64,000 bases of DNA from NCBI GenBank assembly GCA_036556805.1, contig DATBIS010000026.1:42942-106941 (forward strand). The letters are read 5' to 3'. Below the pieces are notes generated by a model, which saw only the letters and a list, made by a program, of their open reading frames with translations, had not been told where the DNA came from and ran no database searches. The translations under genes were made by a program, and so were the position numbers. Position 1 is the stretch's first letter. Every line of letters starts with the position of its first letter. Below are positions 26,622 to 34,940 of the stretch, piece by piece. Source of the stretch: DATBIS01 sp036556805 (GTDB lineage: Bacteria > Actinomycetota > UBA4738 > HRBIN12).

Positions 26622-26660
26622 ATGAAAGGCCCGTGAACGGGGTTCTCATCCGGCTTTCAT
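26622..26660. promoter_or_regulatory. Candidate response-regulator operator
   Basis: TTCTCAT and CTTTCAT repeat with their TCAT cores 11 bases apart (26646 and 26657), the one-turn spacing used by OmpR-family regulators. An ATGAAAG at 26622-26628 is the inverse of the CTTTCAT at 26654-26660. The site lies between the secreted-protein gene and its neighbouring OmpR-type regulator gene. Confidence 0.5.
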
Positions 26661-26696
26661 GGTCCGCACGTACGATCGCGGTTCGGAGGTGAGGCG

Positions 26697-27371
26697 GTGC
26701 GCGTGCTCGTCGTGGAGGACCACGCCCGGATGGCGGCCGTGATCAGCCGCGGCTTGCGCGAGGAGGGCTACGCGGTGGACGTGGCCGCGTCCGGCGAGGA
26801 CGGAACGTGGCTTGCGACCGAGAACGACTACGACGCGATCGTGCTGGACGTGATGCTTCCCGGGATCGACGGGTTCGAGACCTGTCGACGCCTCCGCGAC
26901 GCCGGTCGCTGGGCGCCGGTACTCATGCTCACCGCGCGCGACGCGGTGGAGGACCGAATTCACGGCCTCGACGCCGGCGCGGACGACTACCTCACGAAGC
27001 CGTTCTCGTTCGCTGAGCTCCTCGCGAGGATTCGCGCGCTGCTCCGACGCGGTGTCGCCGAGCGTCCGCCGGCCCTGCAGGCGGGCGACCTCATGCTCGA
27101 CCCGGCGCGCCGCGTGGTCCAACGCCACGGGGTCCGCGTCGACCTCACCGCGAAGGAGTTCGCGCTCCTCGAGTTCTTCCTTCGCCATCCCGACGAGGTG
27201 CTCTCGCGCTCGCGCATCATCGAGCACGTGTGGGACTTCGCCTTCGAGGGCGACTCGAACATCGTCGATGTGTACGTGCGCTACCTCCGCGAGAAGGTGG
27301 ACCGTCCCTTCGGGCTGGAGTCGATCGAGACGGTGCGGGGCGCCGGGTACCGACTGCGAGTCGGGGATTGA
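26697..27371 (+). CDS. OmpR-family response regulator
   Basis: 224 residues: receiver domain (VVEDHARM, phospho-acceptor Asp51 in LDVMLPGIDGF, Lys in LTKPFSF) and a C-terminal winged helix (LTAKEFALLEFFLRHPDEVLSR, SNIVDVYVRYLREK, ETVRGAGYRL). The GTG start at 26697 follows GGAGGTGAGGC. Two bases separate its stop from the kinase gene's ATG, so the two form one operon. Subfamily resembles MprA/TcrA/CutR-type actinobacterial regulators; the signal is not evident. Confidence 0.93.
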   Translation: MRVLVVEDHARMAAVISRGLREEGYAVDVAASGEDGTWLATENDYDAIVLDVMLPGIDGFETCRRLRDAGRWAPVLMLTARDAVEDRIHGLDAGADDYLTKPFSFAELLARIRALLRRGVAERPPALQAGDLMLDPARRVVQRHGVRVDLTAKEFALLEFFLRHPDEVLSRSRIIEHVWDFAFEGDSNIVDVYVRYLREKVDRPFGLESIETVRGAGYRLRVGD

Positions 27372-27373
27372 CG

Positions 27374-28771
27374 ATGGGGGTCCGCGCGCGGCTCACCCTC
27401 GCCTTCGGCGCGGGAATGGCGGCGGTCCTGCTCGCCCTGGGTGCGTTCCTGTACGTCCGCCTGGGAACCGCGCTGCTCCAGTCTGTCGAGGCCGGACTCC
27501 GGTCCCGCGCCCAGGACGTTGCCGCGATCGTGGCGGGGGGCGACGTGCGGATCCCCGACACGAGCACGACCTTGATCGATCCCGACGAGTCCGTGACGCA
27601 GGTGCTCGATCCCGGCGCCGCGGACCCGGTGTTGTTCGCGAGCGCGGCCGTCACCGGCGCGCCCCTCGTACCGGTCGAGCGCCTCTCGCGGCTCCGGCAA
27701 CCGACGTTCCTCACCGCGAAGGCTCCCGGGCTCGAGGACAACCTGCGGCTGCTCGTCGTGCCGGTCGACGCGCCGGCCGGCACTCGGTACGTCGTGCTGG
27801 GAGCCACGCTCTCCGATCGCGAGGAGGCCCTGGATCGGTTCCTCGCGGCGTTCGCGGTCGGCGGAACGGCCGCCCTCGCGATCAGCTCGGTGGCGGGATG
27901 GCTCGTGGCCGGCGGCGCGCTCCGGCCGGTCGCACGGATGCGCGCGGAGGCTTCGGCGATCTCGGCCCTCGAGCCCGATCGGCGCCTTCCGGTTCCGTCG
28001 ACGCAGGACGAGCTCGCGCGGCTCGCGTCGACGCTCAACGGGATGCTCGATCGGCTTCAGGAGGCCATGGCGCGCGAGCGGCGGTTCGTCGACGACGCGA
28101 GCCATGAGCTCCGCACCCCGCTCGGCGTCCTCAAGGCCGAGCTCGACGTCGCGCTCGCTCGCGCGCGGACGCCGGAGGAGCTCGAGGAGACGCTCCGACG
28201 GGCCTCCGCCGAGACCGATCGTCTCGCCGGCCTTGCGGAGGACCTCCTCGTGCTCGCCCGAGCGTCCGACGGACGCCTGCCGATCCGCAGGGAGGCCGTG
28301 TCGCCGGCGGCGGTGGTCGACGAGGCGTGCCGGGCGAGGGCGAGGGCGGCCGACGCCGCGGGCGTCGCGCTCGAGGCGGACGTTCCCGCGGACCCCGTTC
28401 GCATCGATGCGGTTCGGTGCAGGCAGGCGCTCGAGAACCTGCTCGACAACGCGATCCGGCACAGCCCGCGAGGCGGAACCGTTCGGGTCACCGGCGAGCA
28501 GGCCGACCATCGACTCGCGATCGTGGTCGCCGATGACGGCCCGGGCTTTCCCGATCACTTCCTGGGCGACGCCTTCGAACCGTTCTCGCGCGCGGACCGC
28601 GACCACGACGGCGCGGGGCTCGGGCTCGCGATCGCCCGGGCGGTCGCGGAGGGCCACGGCGGGAGGGCGACGGCCTCGAACCGCCCCGAGGGGGGCGCTC
28701 GCGTGGAGCTGACGTTTCGGATCGACGGCCCCGTCGGCGCCGTTACAGCGGAACGTTCGACAGCACCATGA
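27374..28771 (+). CDS. Membrane sensor histidine kinase
   Basis: 465 residues. Two membrane helices (about 6-28 and 150-175) bracket an extracytoplasmic sensor region, followed by HAMP, HisKA with the phospho-acceptor in DDASHELRTPLG, and an ATPase domain (ENLLDNAIRHSP, VADDGPGFP, GAGLGLAIARAVAEGHGG). ATG at 27374 is 2 bases after the response regulator stop. The stimulus is unknown. Its 3' end overlaps the convergent aldehyde dehydrogenase gene by 29 bases. Confidence 0.92.
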   Translation: MGVRARLTLAFGAGMAAVLLALGAFLYVRLGTALLQSVEAGLRSRAQDVAAIVAGGDVRIPDTSTTLIDPDESVTQVLDPGAADPVLFASAAVTGAPLVPVERLSRLRQPTFLTAKAPGLEDNLRLLVVPVDAPAGTRYVVLGATLSDREEALDRFLAAFAVGGTAALAISSVAGWLVAGGALRPVARMRAEASAISALEPDRRLPVPSTQDELARLASTLNGMLDRLQEAMARERRFVDDASHELRTPLGVLKAELDVALARARTPEELEETLRRASAETDRLAGLAEDLLVLARASDGRLPIRREAVSPAAVVDEACRARARAADAAGVALEADVPADPVRIDAVRCRQALENLLDNAIRHSPRGGTVRVTGEQADHRLAIVVADDGPGFPDHFLGDAFEPFSRADRDHDGAGLGLAIARAVAEGHGGRATASNRPEGGARVELTFRIDGPVGAVTAERSTAP

Positions 28772-30170
28772 TCCGCTGCTCCGTCATCTCCTCCATCGCG
28801 AACCGAAGGCCCTCGCGCCCGAACCCGCTCTCCTTCGAGCCGCCGTAAGGCATCTGGTCGGCGCGAAACGCCGATTGGTCGTTGATGATCACGCCGCCGA
28901 CCTCGAGCGTGCGGTGCGCCTGAAAGGCTCGGTTGATGTCGTTCGTGAAGACGCCGGCCTGCAGCCCGAACTTCGAGTCGTTCACCGACGCGAGCGCGTC
29001 CTCGAACGTCTCGTACGGCGAGATCGTCACGACCGGTCCGAAGACCTCCTCCCGGCACACCTTCATCTCGGGGCGCACGTGCGACAGGAGCGTCGGCGAG
29101 TAGAACGGGGAGTCCGCCTTGCCGCCGGTGAGGATCTCGGCGCCCTGCGACACCGCCTCCTGCACCCAGGCGTCGATGCGGTCGACCTCCTGCGGCTGGA
29201 TGACCGGCCCCACGTCGACCGTGGGGTCCATCGGATCGCCGACCTTCAGGTTCTCGACCTCCTTGACGAGCCGTGCCGCGAAGTCGTCGAAGACCTCGGC
29301 CTGCACGAGCACGCGCTGCACGCTGATGCAGCTCTGACCGGCCTGGTAGTAGCCGCCGAAGGCGATCCGCGCGGCCGCGTGATCGAGATCGGCGTCGGAG
29401 TGCACGATCACCCCGGCGTTCCCCCCGAGCTCGAGCGTCACGCGCTTCTTCGGGTCGATGCCCTTGAGGTACCAGCCGATCTCGGCCGACCCCGTGAACG
29501 AGATCTTGCGGTAGCGCTCATCCCGCGCCATGCCGTCGGCGACCTTCGAGCTCACCGGCAGGACCTGGTACATCCCCTTCGGCAGGTCGGTCTCGGCGAA
29601 GAGCTCGGCGAGGCGCAACGCCCCCAACGGGGTCGCGCTCGCCGGCTTCACCACGATCGGCGCGCCGACGCCGAGCGACGGCGCGACCTTGTGCGCGACG
29701 AGGTTCAGCGGGAAGTTGAACGGCGTGATGCCGAGCACGGGGCCGATCGGGAACCGGCGGAGCAGGCCGATCCGGGATCCCAACGAGGCCTCGGTGTCCA
29801 GACGCATCACCTCGTCCTCGCCGTGGCGGATCACCTCGGAGGCCCAGCGGAACGTCGAGATCGCGCGCGTCGCTTCCACGCGCGACCACTTCAGCGGCTT
29901 GCCGCCCTCGCGCGCGATGAGCTCGGCGTTCTCGTCGAGCGTCTCGGCGAGCCGACGCGAGATGTGGTCGAGCGCGTCGGCGCGCGCGTGCACCGGCAGA
30001 TGCCTGGACTCGGCGAAGGTCGAAGCCGCGGTCGCGGCGGCCTCCTCGACGTCGCCTTCGGTCGGCACGCCGAGCTCCGCGACGACGCTCCCGTCGAAGG
30101 GGCTCTTCACCTCGAAGGTCCCGTCGCCGGTGCGCCACTCGCCGTTCACGAGATAGGGACGTACGGTCAT
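28743..30170 (-). CDS. Aldehyde dehydrogenase family protein
   Basis: 475 residues. NAD(P)-dependent aldehyde dehydrogenase with TPFNFPLNLVAHKVAP, the active-site glutamate in TLELGGNAG, the catalytic cysteine in AGQSCISVQRV and the late [12 protein letters not shown] and GREGLRFAMEEMTE segments. The GNAG/SCISVQR style is that of lactaldehyde/phosphonoacetaldehyde-like members. In this gene group, oxidation of succinate semialdehyde formed from GABA is the plausible role, inferred from context. ATG at 30170 follows GAAGGTGAG. It lies 68 bases downstream of the PatD-like gene on the same strand. Confidence 0.88.
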   Translation of the reverse strand: MTVRPYLVNGEWRTGDGTFEVKSPFDGSVVAELGVPTEGDVEEAAATAASTFAESRHLPVHARADALDHISRRLAETLDENAELIAREGGKPLKWSRVEATRAISTFRWASEVIRHGEDEVMRLDTEASLGSRIGLLRRFPIGPVLGITPFNFPLNLVAHKVAPSLGVGAPIVVKPASATPLGALRLAELFAETDLPKGMYQVLPVSSKVADGMARDERYRKISFTGSAEIGWYLKGIDPKKRVTLELGGNAGVIVHSDADLDHAAARIAFGGYYQAGQSCISVQRVLVQAEVFDDFAARLVKEVENLKVGDPMDPTVDVGPVIQPQEVDRIDAWVQEAVSQGAEILTGGKADSPFYSPTLLSHVRPEMKVCREEVFGPVVTISPYETFEDALASVNDSKFGLQAGVFTNDINRAFQAHRTLEVGGVIINDQSAFRADQMPYGGSKESGFGREGLRFAMEEMTEQRIMVLSNVPL

Positions 30171-30238
30171 GCGAAACTCACCTTCCTTCGCGGGCGGACC
30201 ACGCCGGTGCGCGACGTGGCCGTCGGTTTCCGTGTTCG

Positions 30239-31672
30239 CTAGTCGAGCGACACCATCACGTGCTTGATGTTCGTGTAGTCCTCCAACGAGTACACCGACA
30301 TGTCTTTCCCGTGGCCCGACTGCTTGTACCCGCCGTGCGGCATCTCCGGCGTGAGCGGGATATGGGTGTTCACCCACACGCACCCGAACTGCAGCCGGCG
30401 CGACATCCGCATCGCGCGGCCGACGTCGCGGGTCCACACGCTCGCGGCGAGGCCGTAATCCACGCCGTTCGCCCACGCGAGCGCCTGGTCCTCGTCGTCG
30501 AACCGCTGCACGGTCACGACCGGTCCGAAGACCTCCTTCTGGATGATCTCCGAGTCCTGCGCCGCGTCGGCGACGATCGTCGGCTGGTAGAAGTAGCCGC
30601 TCGACTCCACGGGCGCGCCGCCGGTGAGCACCTTCGCCCCGGCCTCCTGCGCCCGCTCGACGAAGCCCTCGACACGCTCGAGCTGCTCCTTCGAGATCAC
30701 GGAGCCGACCTCGGTGTCGTCCGCGAACGGGTCGCCCATCTTGATCGACTCGACCGCCGGCACGAGGTCGGTGAGCACGCGGTCGTACGCGCCCGAGCCC
30801 ACCAGCACGCGCGTCGCGGCGGTGCAGTCCTGCCCGGCGTTGAAGTAGCCGGCGATCTTCACCCACTCGACCACGCTCTCGATGTCCGCGTCGTCGAAGA
30901 CCACGACCGGCGCCTTGCCGCCGAGCTCGAGGTGCACGCGCTTCAAGGTGTCGGACGCGTTCGTGTGGATGATCTTGCCGGTGCCGACGTCGCCGGTGAG
31001 CGAGACGATGCCCACCTTCTCGTGGCGCACGAGCGTGTCGCCGACGGGGATTCCGTCGCCGGTCACGAGGTTGAACACGCCCGGCGGGAACAGGTCCGAC
31101 GCGAGCTCCGCGAGCTTGATCGCCGTGAGCGGCGTGAGCTCGGAGGGCTTCAGGACGATCGTGTTGCCGGTCGCGAGCGCCGGGCCGATCTTCCAGATCG
31201 CCATCATCAGCGGGTAGTTCCACGGGGCGATGAGGCCGGCGACGCCGATTGGTTCGCGCCGGATGTAGGAGGTGAAGCCGGCCATGTACTCACCGGCCGT
31301 GCGGCCCTCCATCGTCCTTGCGGCGCCGCCGAAGAACCGCAGGTTGTCGACGATCGGCGGGATCTCCTCCGACATCGTCACCGCGTACGGCTTGCCCACG
31401 TTCCGCGCCTCGATCCCGACGATCTCGTCGGCGTTCTCCTCGATGCGATCGGCGAGCTTCAGGAGCGCGAGCTGTCGGTCCTTCGGGGTCGAGTCGTACC
31501 AGGTCTCGAACGCGGTGGCGGCGGCTTCCACGGCCCGGTTCGCATCCTCGGCGGTGCCTTCGGCGACGTTCGCGAGCACCTCACCGGTGGCCGGGTTGAT
31601 GATGTCGCGCGTGCCCCCGTCGGAGGCGTCCGACCATTCGCCGTTGATGAACAACTTGTGGGTGTCTGCCAT
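30239..31672 (-). CDS. patD: Gamma-aminobutyraldehyde dehydrogenase
   Basis: 477 residues. Oxidises 4-aminobutanal from putrescine to GABA. Catalytic residues: Glu in [10 protein letters not shown] and Cys in [11 protein letters not shown]. The C-terminal [20 protein letters not shown] and the following NIKHVMV match the aminobutyraldehyde/betaine aldehyde subgroup. ATG at 31672 follows GGAGGTGAAGGG. Neighbours are a PucR-type regulator, a GABA aminotransferase and another aldehyde dehydrogenase, which together make a putrescine-to-succinate route lacking only the first oxidation or transamination step. Confidence 0.9.
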   Translation of the reverse strand: MADTHKLFINGEWSDASDGGTRDIINPATGEVLANVAEGTAEDANRAVEAAATAFETWYDSTPKDRQLALLKLADRIEENADEIVGIEARNVGKPYAVTMSEEIPPIVDNLRFFGGAARTMEGRTAGEYMAGFTSYIRREPIGVAGLIAPWNYPLMMAIWKIGPALATGNTIVLKPSELTPLTAIKLAELASDLFPPGVFNLVTGDGIPVGDTLVRHEKVGIVSLTGDVGTGKIIHTNASDTLKRVHLELGGKAPVVVFDDADIESVVEWVKIAGYFNAGQDCTAATRVLVGSGAYDRVLTDLVPAVESIKMGDPFADDTEVGSVISKEQLERVEGFVERAQEAGAKVLTGGAPVESSGYFYQPTIVADAAQDSEIIQKEVFGPVVTVQRFDDEDQALAWANGVDYGLAASVWTRDVGRAMRMSRRLQFGCVWVNTHIPLTPEMPHGGYKQSGHGKDMSVYSLEDYTNIKHVMVSLD

Positions 31673-31713
31673 GTTCCCTTCACCTCCGTGGAGCCGAAAA
31701 CTCGCGGGTCAGA

Positions 31714-31737
31714 CCGCCAGTATGACGGCTGTGGCGG
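31714..31737. promoter_or_regulatory. Inverted repeat over the patD -10 box
   Basis: CCGCCA, 12 bases, TGGCGG. It covers CATACT (minus strand, 31724-31719), the likely -10 of the patD transcript about 40 bases before its ATG. Candidate operator for the adjacent PucR-type regulator. Confidence 0.4.
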
Positions 31738-31818
31738 AAACCCCACCACCCGGCGATTCGTCCACGTCGTCGGCGCCGGACAGGACGTCTCGGCCTGAGG
31801 TGATCCCCGCGCACACGG

Positions 31819-33357
31819 TCACTCCGCGTCGACGGAGAGAAGGTCGCGCGCGCGGAGCGCGAGCCAGAACTCCATGCGATCGAACGAGCTCGCGAGGTCG
31901 CGGCCGGTGAGCTCCTCCACCTTGCGCATGCGATAGCGGAGGGTGTGCCGGTGCACGAACAGCTCGACCGCCGCCGCCTCCCAGCGGGCGTTGTGGTGGA
32001 GGAACGCCTGCAACGATCCGATCAGGTCCCCGCCCTGCTCGCGGTCGTATGCGACGAGCGGCGCCAGCAGCGAGTCGGCGAACGCGCGCAGCGCACCCTG
32101 GTCGGCCATCGAGAGCAACAGGCGATAGCTCCCCAGGTCCTCGAAGCCCGCGGAGAGCCGGCCCTCGAGCCTGCAGACCTGGAGCGCGTACCTGGCCTCC
32201 CGAAGCGACCGCCCCACCTCCATCACGGTCGCCGGTCCCCCGCCTCCCGCGAGCACGTCCGAGCCGAGCCGCTCTCCCACCGCCCGAGCGAGGAGCCCCG
32301 GATCGGCGGCGCCTGCCGGCCGCAGCACGAGCACGCCATTCGGATGGGTGGAGACCAGGAACCCGCCTCCGTCCCGCGCGCACTGTTCCGCGGCGGCCGT
32401 CGCGAGCGCGTTGGGATCGCCTCCCTCGAGCGCGATGGCCGCGACCGACCCCTCACGGTCGAAGCCGAACCGGGCGAGGTCGCGCGCCGCCGCGGCGGGC
32501 GCGAGGGAGCCGGCTGCAAGCTCGTCGAAGAAGTCGCCCTGCAGCCGGCGTTGCGCGTCGGCCACCGCGCGAGCCTTCGCGAGCTCGATCGCGAAGAGCG
32601 AGAGCGCGTGCGCCGCGACGATCCGGTCGTACTGGCTCGGCTGCTCGGGCTTGCCCACCGCGAGGAACGCCTCGACGTGACCCTGCGCGCCGACCGGCTG
32701 CACCCACACGTGGTGCCCGCGGTCGACGAGCGTAATCGAGAAGTTGGTCCCCTCCGCGCGGGAACTTCGGATCTCCTCCCATACGCGCTCGGCCCGGAGC
32801 GACGCGGCGCGAGAGGTCGCGGTGAGCGCGCCACCGTGCAGGTCGAACAGCAGCGCCCAGCCGCGCACCACGCGCGCGAGCGATCCCGCGATCCCCTCGA
32901 CGCCCTTGCCGTCCATGACGGCCCGCGTGAGCACGTGCTCGGCGTCGACCGCGCGCTGCAGGGTGTCGTATTGCTCCGCGAGGATCCTCGTGAAGATCGC
33001 CTCGGTGATCGCGATGAAGGGGACGGGGAACGGCACCTCGAACACCGGGAAGTCGAGGCGATCGGCGGCTGCCACGATCGCCTTCGGGACGCGCTCGTGC
33101 GAGAACCCGAGCCCGAACCCGAGGCCCGCGAGGCCCGCGCCGGCGAGCCGCTTCACGTACGCGCGTTGGCTCGCGGGGGTCGCGCCCACGCCCATGCCGG
33201 TCGTGAGCACGATCTCGCCACCCTTCAGCCACGGCGTCGGGTCCTCGAGCTCGGAGACGTGTACCCATCGGACCTGGCGCCCGATCCCGGGCTCGCCCGC
33301 GAGCAGGCGCAACGGCAGGTCCGGCACCTCGAGCAGGTCGCGCACCGTCACGGCCAC
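31819..33357 (-). CDS. PucR-family transcriptional regulator
   Basis: 512 residues in the PucR order: an N-terminal sensory domain (TVRDLLEVPDLPLRLLAGE, IVLTTGMGVG), a central GGDEF-like CdaR domain (about 290-400), and a C-terminal helix-turn-helix (LQAFLHHNARWEAAAVELFV followed by HRHTLRYRMRKVEELTGRDL). Members regulate purine, amino acid or GABA use, often as activators. It sits between patD and gabT, which marks these as its targets. The GTG at 33357 lies 6 bases after TACAAT, without a ribosome site. Confidence 0.92.
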   Translation of the reverse strand: MAVTVRDLLEVPDLPLRLLAGEPGIGRQVRWVHVSELEDPTPWLKGGEIVLTTGMGVGATPASQRAYVKRLAGAGLAGLGFGLGFSHERVPKAIVAAADRLDFPVFEVPFPVPFIAITEAIFTRILAEQYDTLQRAVDAEHVLTRAVMDGKGVEGIAGSLARVVRGWALLFDLHGGALTATSRAASLRAERVWEEIRSSRAEGTNFSITLVDRGHHVWVQPVGAQGHVEAFLAVGKPEQPSQYDRIVAAHALSLFAIELAKARAVADAQRRLQGDFFDELAAGSLAPAAAARDLARFGFDREGSVAAIALEGGDPNALATAAAEQCARDGGGFLVSTHPNGVLVLRPAGAADPGLLARAVGERLGSDVLAGGGGPATVMEVGRSLREARYALQVCRLEGRLSAGFEDLGSYRLLLSMADQGALRAFADSLLAPLVAYDREQGGDLIGSLQAFLHHNARWEAAAVELFVHRHTLRYRMRKVEELTGRDLASSFDRMEFWLALRARDLLSVDAE

Positions 33358-33363
33358 GGCGCG

Positions 33364-33380
33364 ATTGTACGGGGCGTACA
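33364..33380 (-). promoter_or_regulatory. pucR-type gene promoter with overlapping palindrome
   Basis: TACAAT (minus strand, 33369-33364) is 6 bases before the GTG. The palindrome TGTACG-GGG-CGTACA (33366-33380) overlaps it, a likely autoregulatory operator. Confidence 0.6.
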
Positions 33381-33420
33381 GTCACGGCCGCTCCGGGCAG
33401 CCCTGCGGGCGGCGCGGCTT

Positions 33421-33505
33421 GACACTCTGGACAAACGGCTCGCGCGGCCTTGGTCCGGCGAGCGCCTGACAGGAGCCGCGCGAGGTCGGACACTCGGAAC
33501 AAGCG
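33421..33505. repeat. Imperfect direct repeat upstream of gabT
   Basis: GACACTCTGGACAAACG at 33421-33437 recurs as GACACTCGGAACAAGCG at 33489-33505, 68 bases apart, with one indel and few changes. TTGACA at 33419-33424 overlaps the first copy but lacks a good -10 at normal spacing. The pair could be binding sites for the PucR-type regulator. Confidence 0.5.
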
Positions 33506-33526
33506 ATCAGGAGGACGACGAGAGCG

Positions 33527-34870
33527 ATGGACATTCCCCAGGAGCGAAAGCTCGTCACCGAGATCCCGGGACCGAAGTCGAAGGAGTGGTTCGCGCGCCG
33601 TGAGGCTTCGGTCGCGACGGGTGTGTACAACATCCACCCGATCGTCACGGCGCGCGCCGCCGGCGCGATCGTCGAGGACGTCGACGGCAACCGCTTGATC
33701 GACTTCGCGACCGGCATCTCGGTGTTGAACGTCGGCCACTCTTCGCCGACCGTGGTCGCCGCGGCTCAGCGGCAGCTGGAGCTCGACACGCACACCTGCT
33801 TCCACGTCACCGCGAACGAGCCGTACATCGAGCTCGCGGAACGTCTGAACGCGCTCGCGCCTGGCGACGTCGCGAAGAAGACGATGTTCGCGAACTCCGG
33901 GGCCGAGGCCGTGGAGAACGCCGTGAAGATCGCGCGGAACGCCACGGGCCGCTCCGCCGTCGTCGCGTTCGACCACGCGTTCCACGGCCGCACGCTGATG
34001 GGGATGTCGCTCACCGCGAAGGTGATGCCCTACAAGCAGGGCATGGGGCCGTTCGCGCCCGAGATCTACCGGCTTCCGTTCGCGTACCCGTACCGCTGTC
34101 CCACCGGAGGGACCGCCGAGACCTGCGCGGATTCATGCGCGGACTACGCGATCGACGAGATGCACAAGCACATCGGTGAGGACAACATCGCGGCGGTGAT
34201 CATGGAGCCGATCCAGGGCGAGGGCGGCTTCGTCGTGCCGGCGACCGGCTTCGTGAAGCGGATCGCCGACTTCTGCGGCGAGCACGGCATCGTGTTCATC
34301 GCCGACGAGATCCAGAGCGGGATGGGCCGCGCGGGGCGCTGGTTCGCGATCGAAGACGAAGGCGTCGTGCCGGACATCGTGACGACCGCGAAGTCGCTCG
34401 GCGGCGGCCTGCCGATCTCCGGGATCACCGGCCGAGCCGACCTGATGGACGCGGTGCACGCCGGCGGGCTCGGCGGCACCTACGGCGGGAACCCGGTCGC
34501 GGCCGCCGCGGCGCTCGCGGTGCTTGACCTGATCGAGCGCGACGGGCTGCTCGACCGATCGCGATCGCTGGGCGAACGGATCATGGCCCGATTCCGGGAG
34601 CTGCAGTCGCAATACGAGCTGGTCGGCGACGTGCGAGGCCGAGGAGCCATGTGCGCGATCGAGCTCGTGACCGATCGGGAGACCAAGGCACCGGCGGACG
34701 CGGCGACCGGCGCGATCGCGAGGCATTGCCTGGAGCAAGGCCTCATCGTGCTGTCGGCGGGCACGTACAACAACGTGCTCCGGCTACTGCCGCCGCTCAC
34801 GATCGAAGACGGGCTGCTCGACGAGGGCCTCGGCATCCTCGACGACGCGATCGGAGCCGTCGCCGGGTAG
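33527..34870 (+). CDS. gabT: 4-aminobutyrate aminotransferase
   Basis: 447 residues, class III PLP aminotransferase. Converts GABA and 2-oxoglutarate to succinate semialdehyde and glutamate. Signatures: FANSGAEAVENAVKIAR, AFHGRTLMGMSLT, IMEPIQGEGGFVVP, FIADEIQSGMGR and the PLP lysine in TTAKSLGGGLP; GTYGGNPVA follows. ATG at 33527 is preceded by AGGAGGACGACGAGAG. It is divergent from the PucR-type gene and completes the GABA route with the two aldehyde dehydrogenases. Confidence 0.93.
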   Translation: MDIPQERKLVTEIPGPKSKEWFARREASVATGVYNIHPIVTARAAGAIVEDVDGNRLIDFATGISVLNVGHSSPTVVAAAQRQLELDTHTCFHVTANEPYIELAERLNALAPGDVAKKTMFANSGAEAVENAVKIARNATGRSAVVAFDHAFHGRTLMGMSLTAKVMPYKQGMGPFAPEIYRLPFAYPYRCPTGGTAETCADSCADYAIDEMHKHIGEDNIAAVIMEPIQGEGGFVVPATGFVKRIADFCGEHGIVFIADEIQSGMGRAGRWFAIEDEGVVPDIVTTAKSLGGGLPISGITGRADLMDAVHAGGLGGTYGGNPVAAAAALAVLDLIERDGLLDRSRSLGERIMARFRELQSQYELVGDVRGRGAMCAIELVTDRETKAPADAATGAIARHCLEQGLIVLSAGTYNNVLRLLPPLTIEDGLLDEGLGILDDAIGAVAG

Positions 34871-34916
34871 GAGGTAGACACCTCCTCGAACGCCGCGATC
34901 AGACGGCGTCGCGGCG
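34869..34916 (+). terminator. Two hairpins after gabT
   Basis: AGGAGGT-AGAC-ACCTCCT starts inside the gabT stop codon, followed by an 8-bp stem CGCCGCGA...TCGCGGCG with a 10-base loop ending 34916. Probable termination region before the exporter promoter; no U-tract. Confidence 0.5.
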
Positions 34917-34928
34917 CGCTTCGATTGT

Positions 34929-34934
34929 TACCTT
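34929..34934 (+). promoter_or_regulatory. -10 box TACCTT of the MFS gene
   Basis: TACCTT is 6 bases before the GTG at 34941, the leaderless arrangement. Confidence 0.55.
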
Positions 34935-34940
34935 CGAGGG

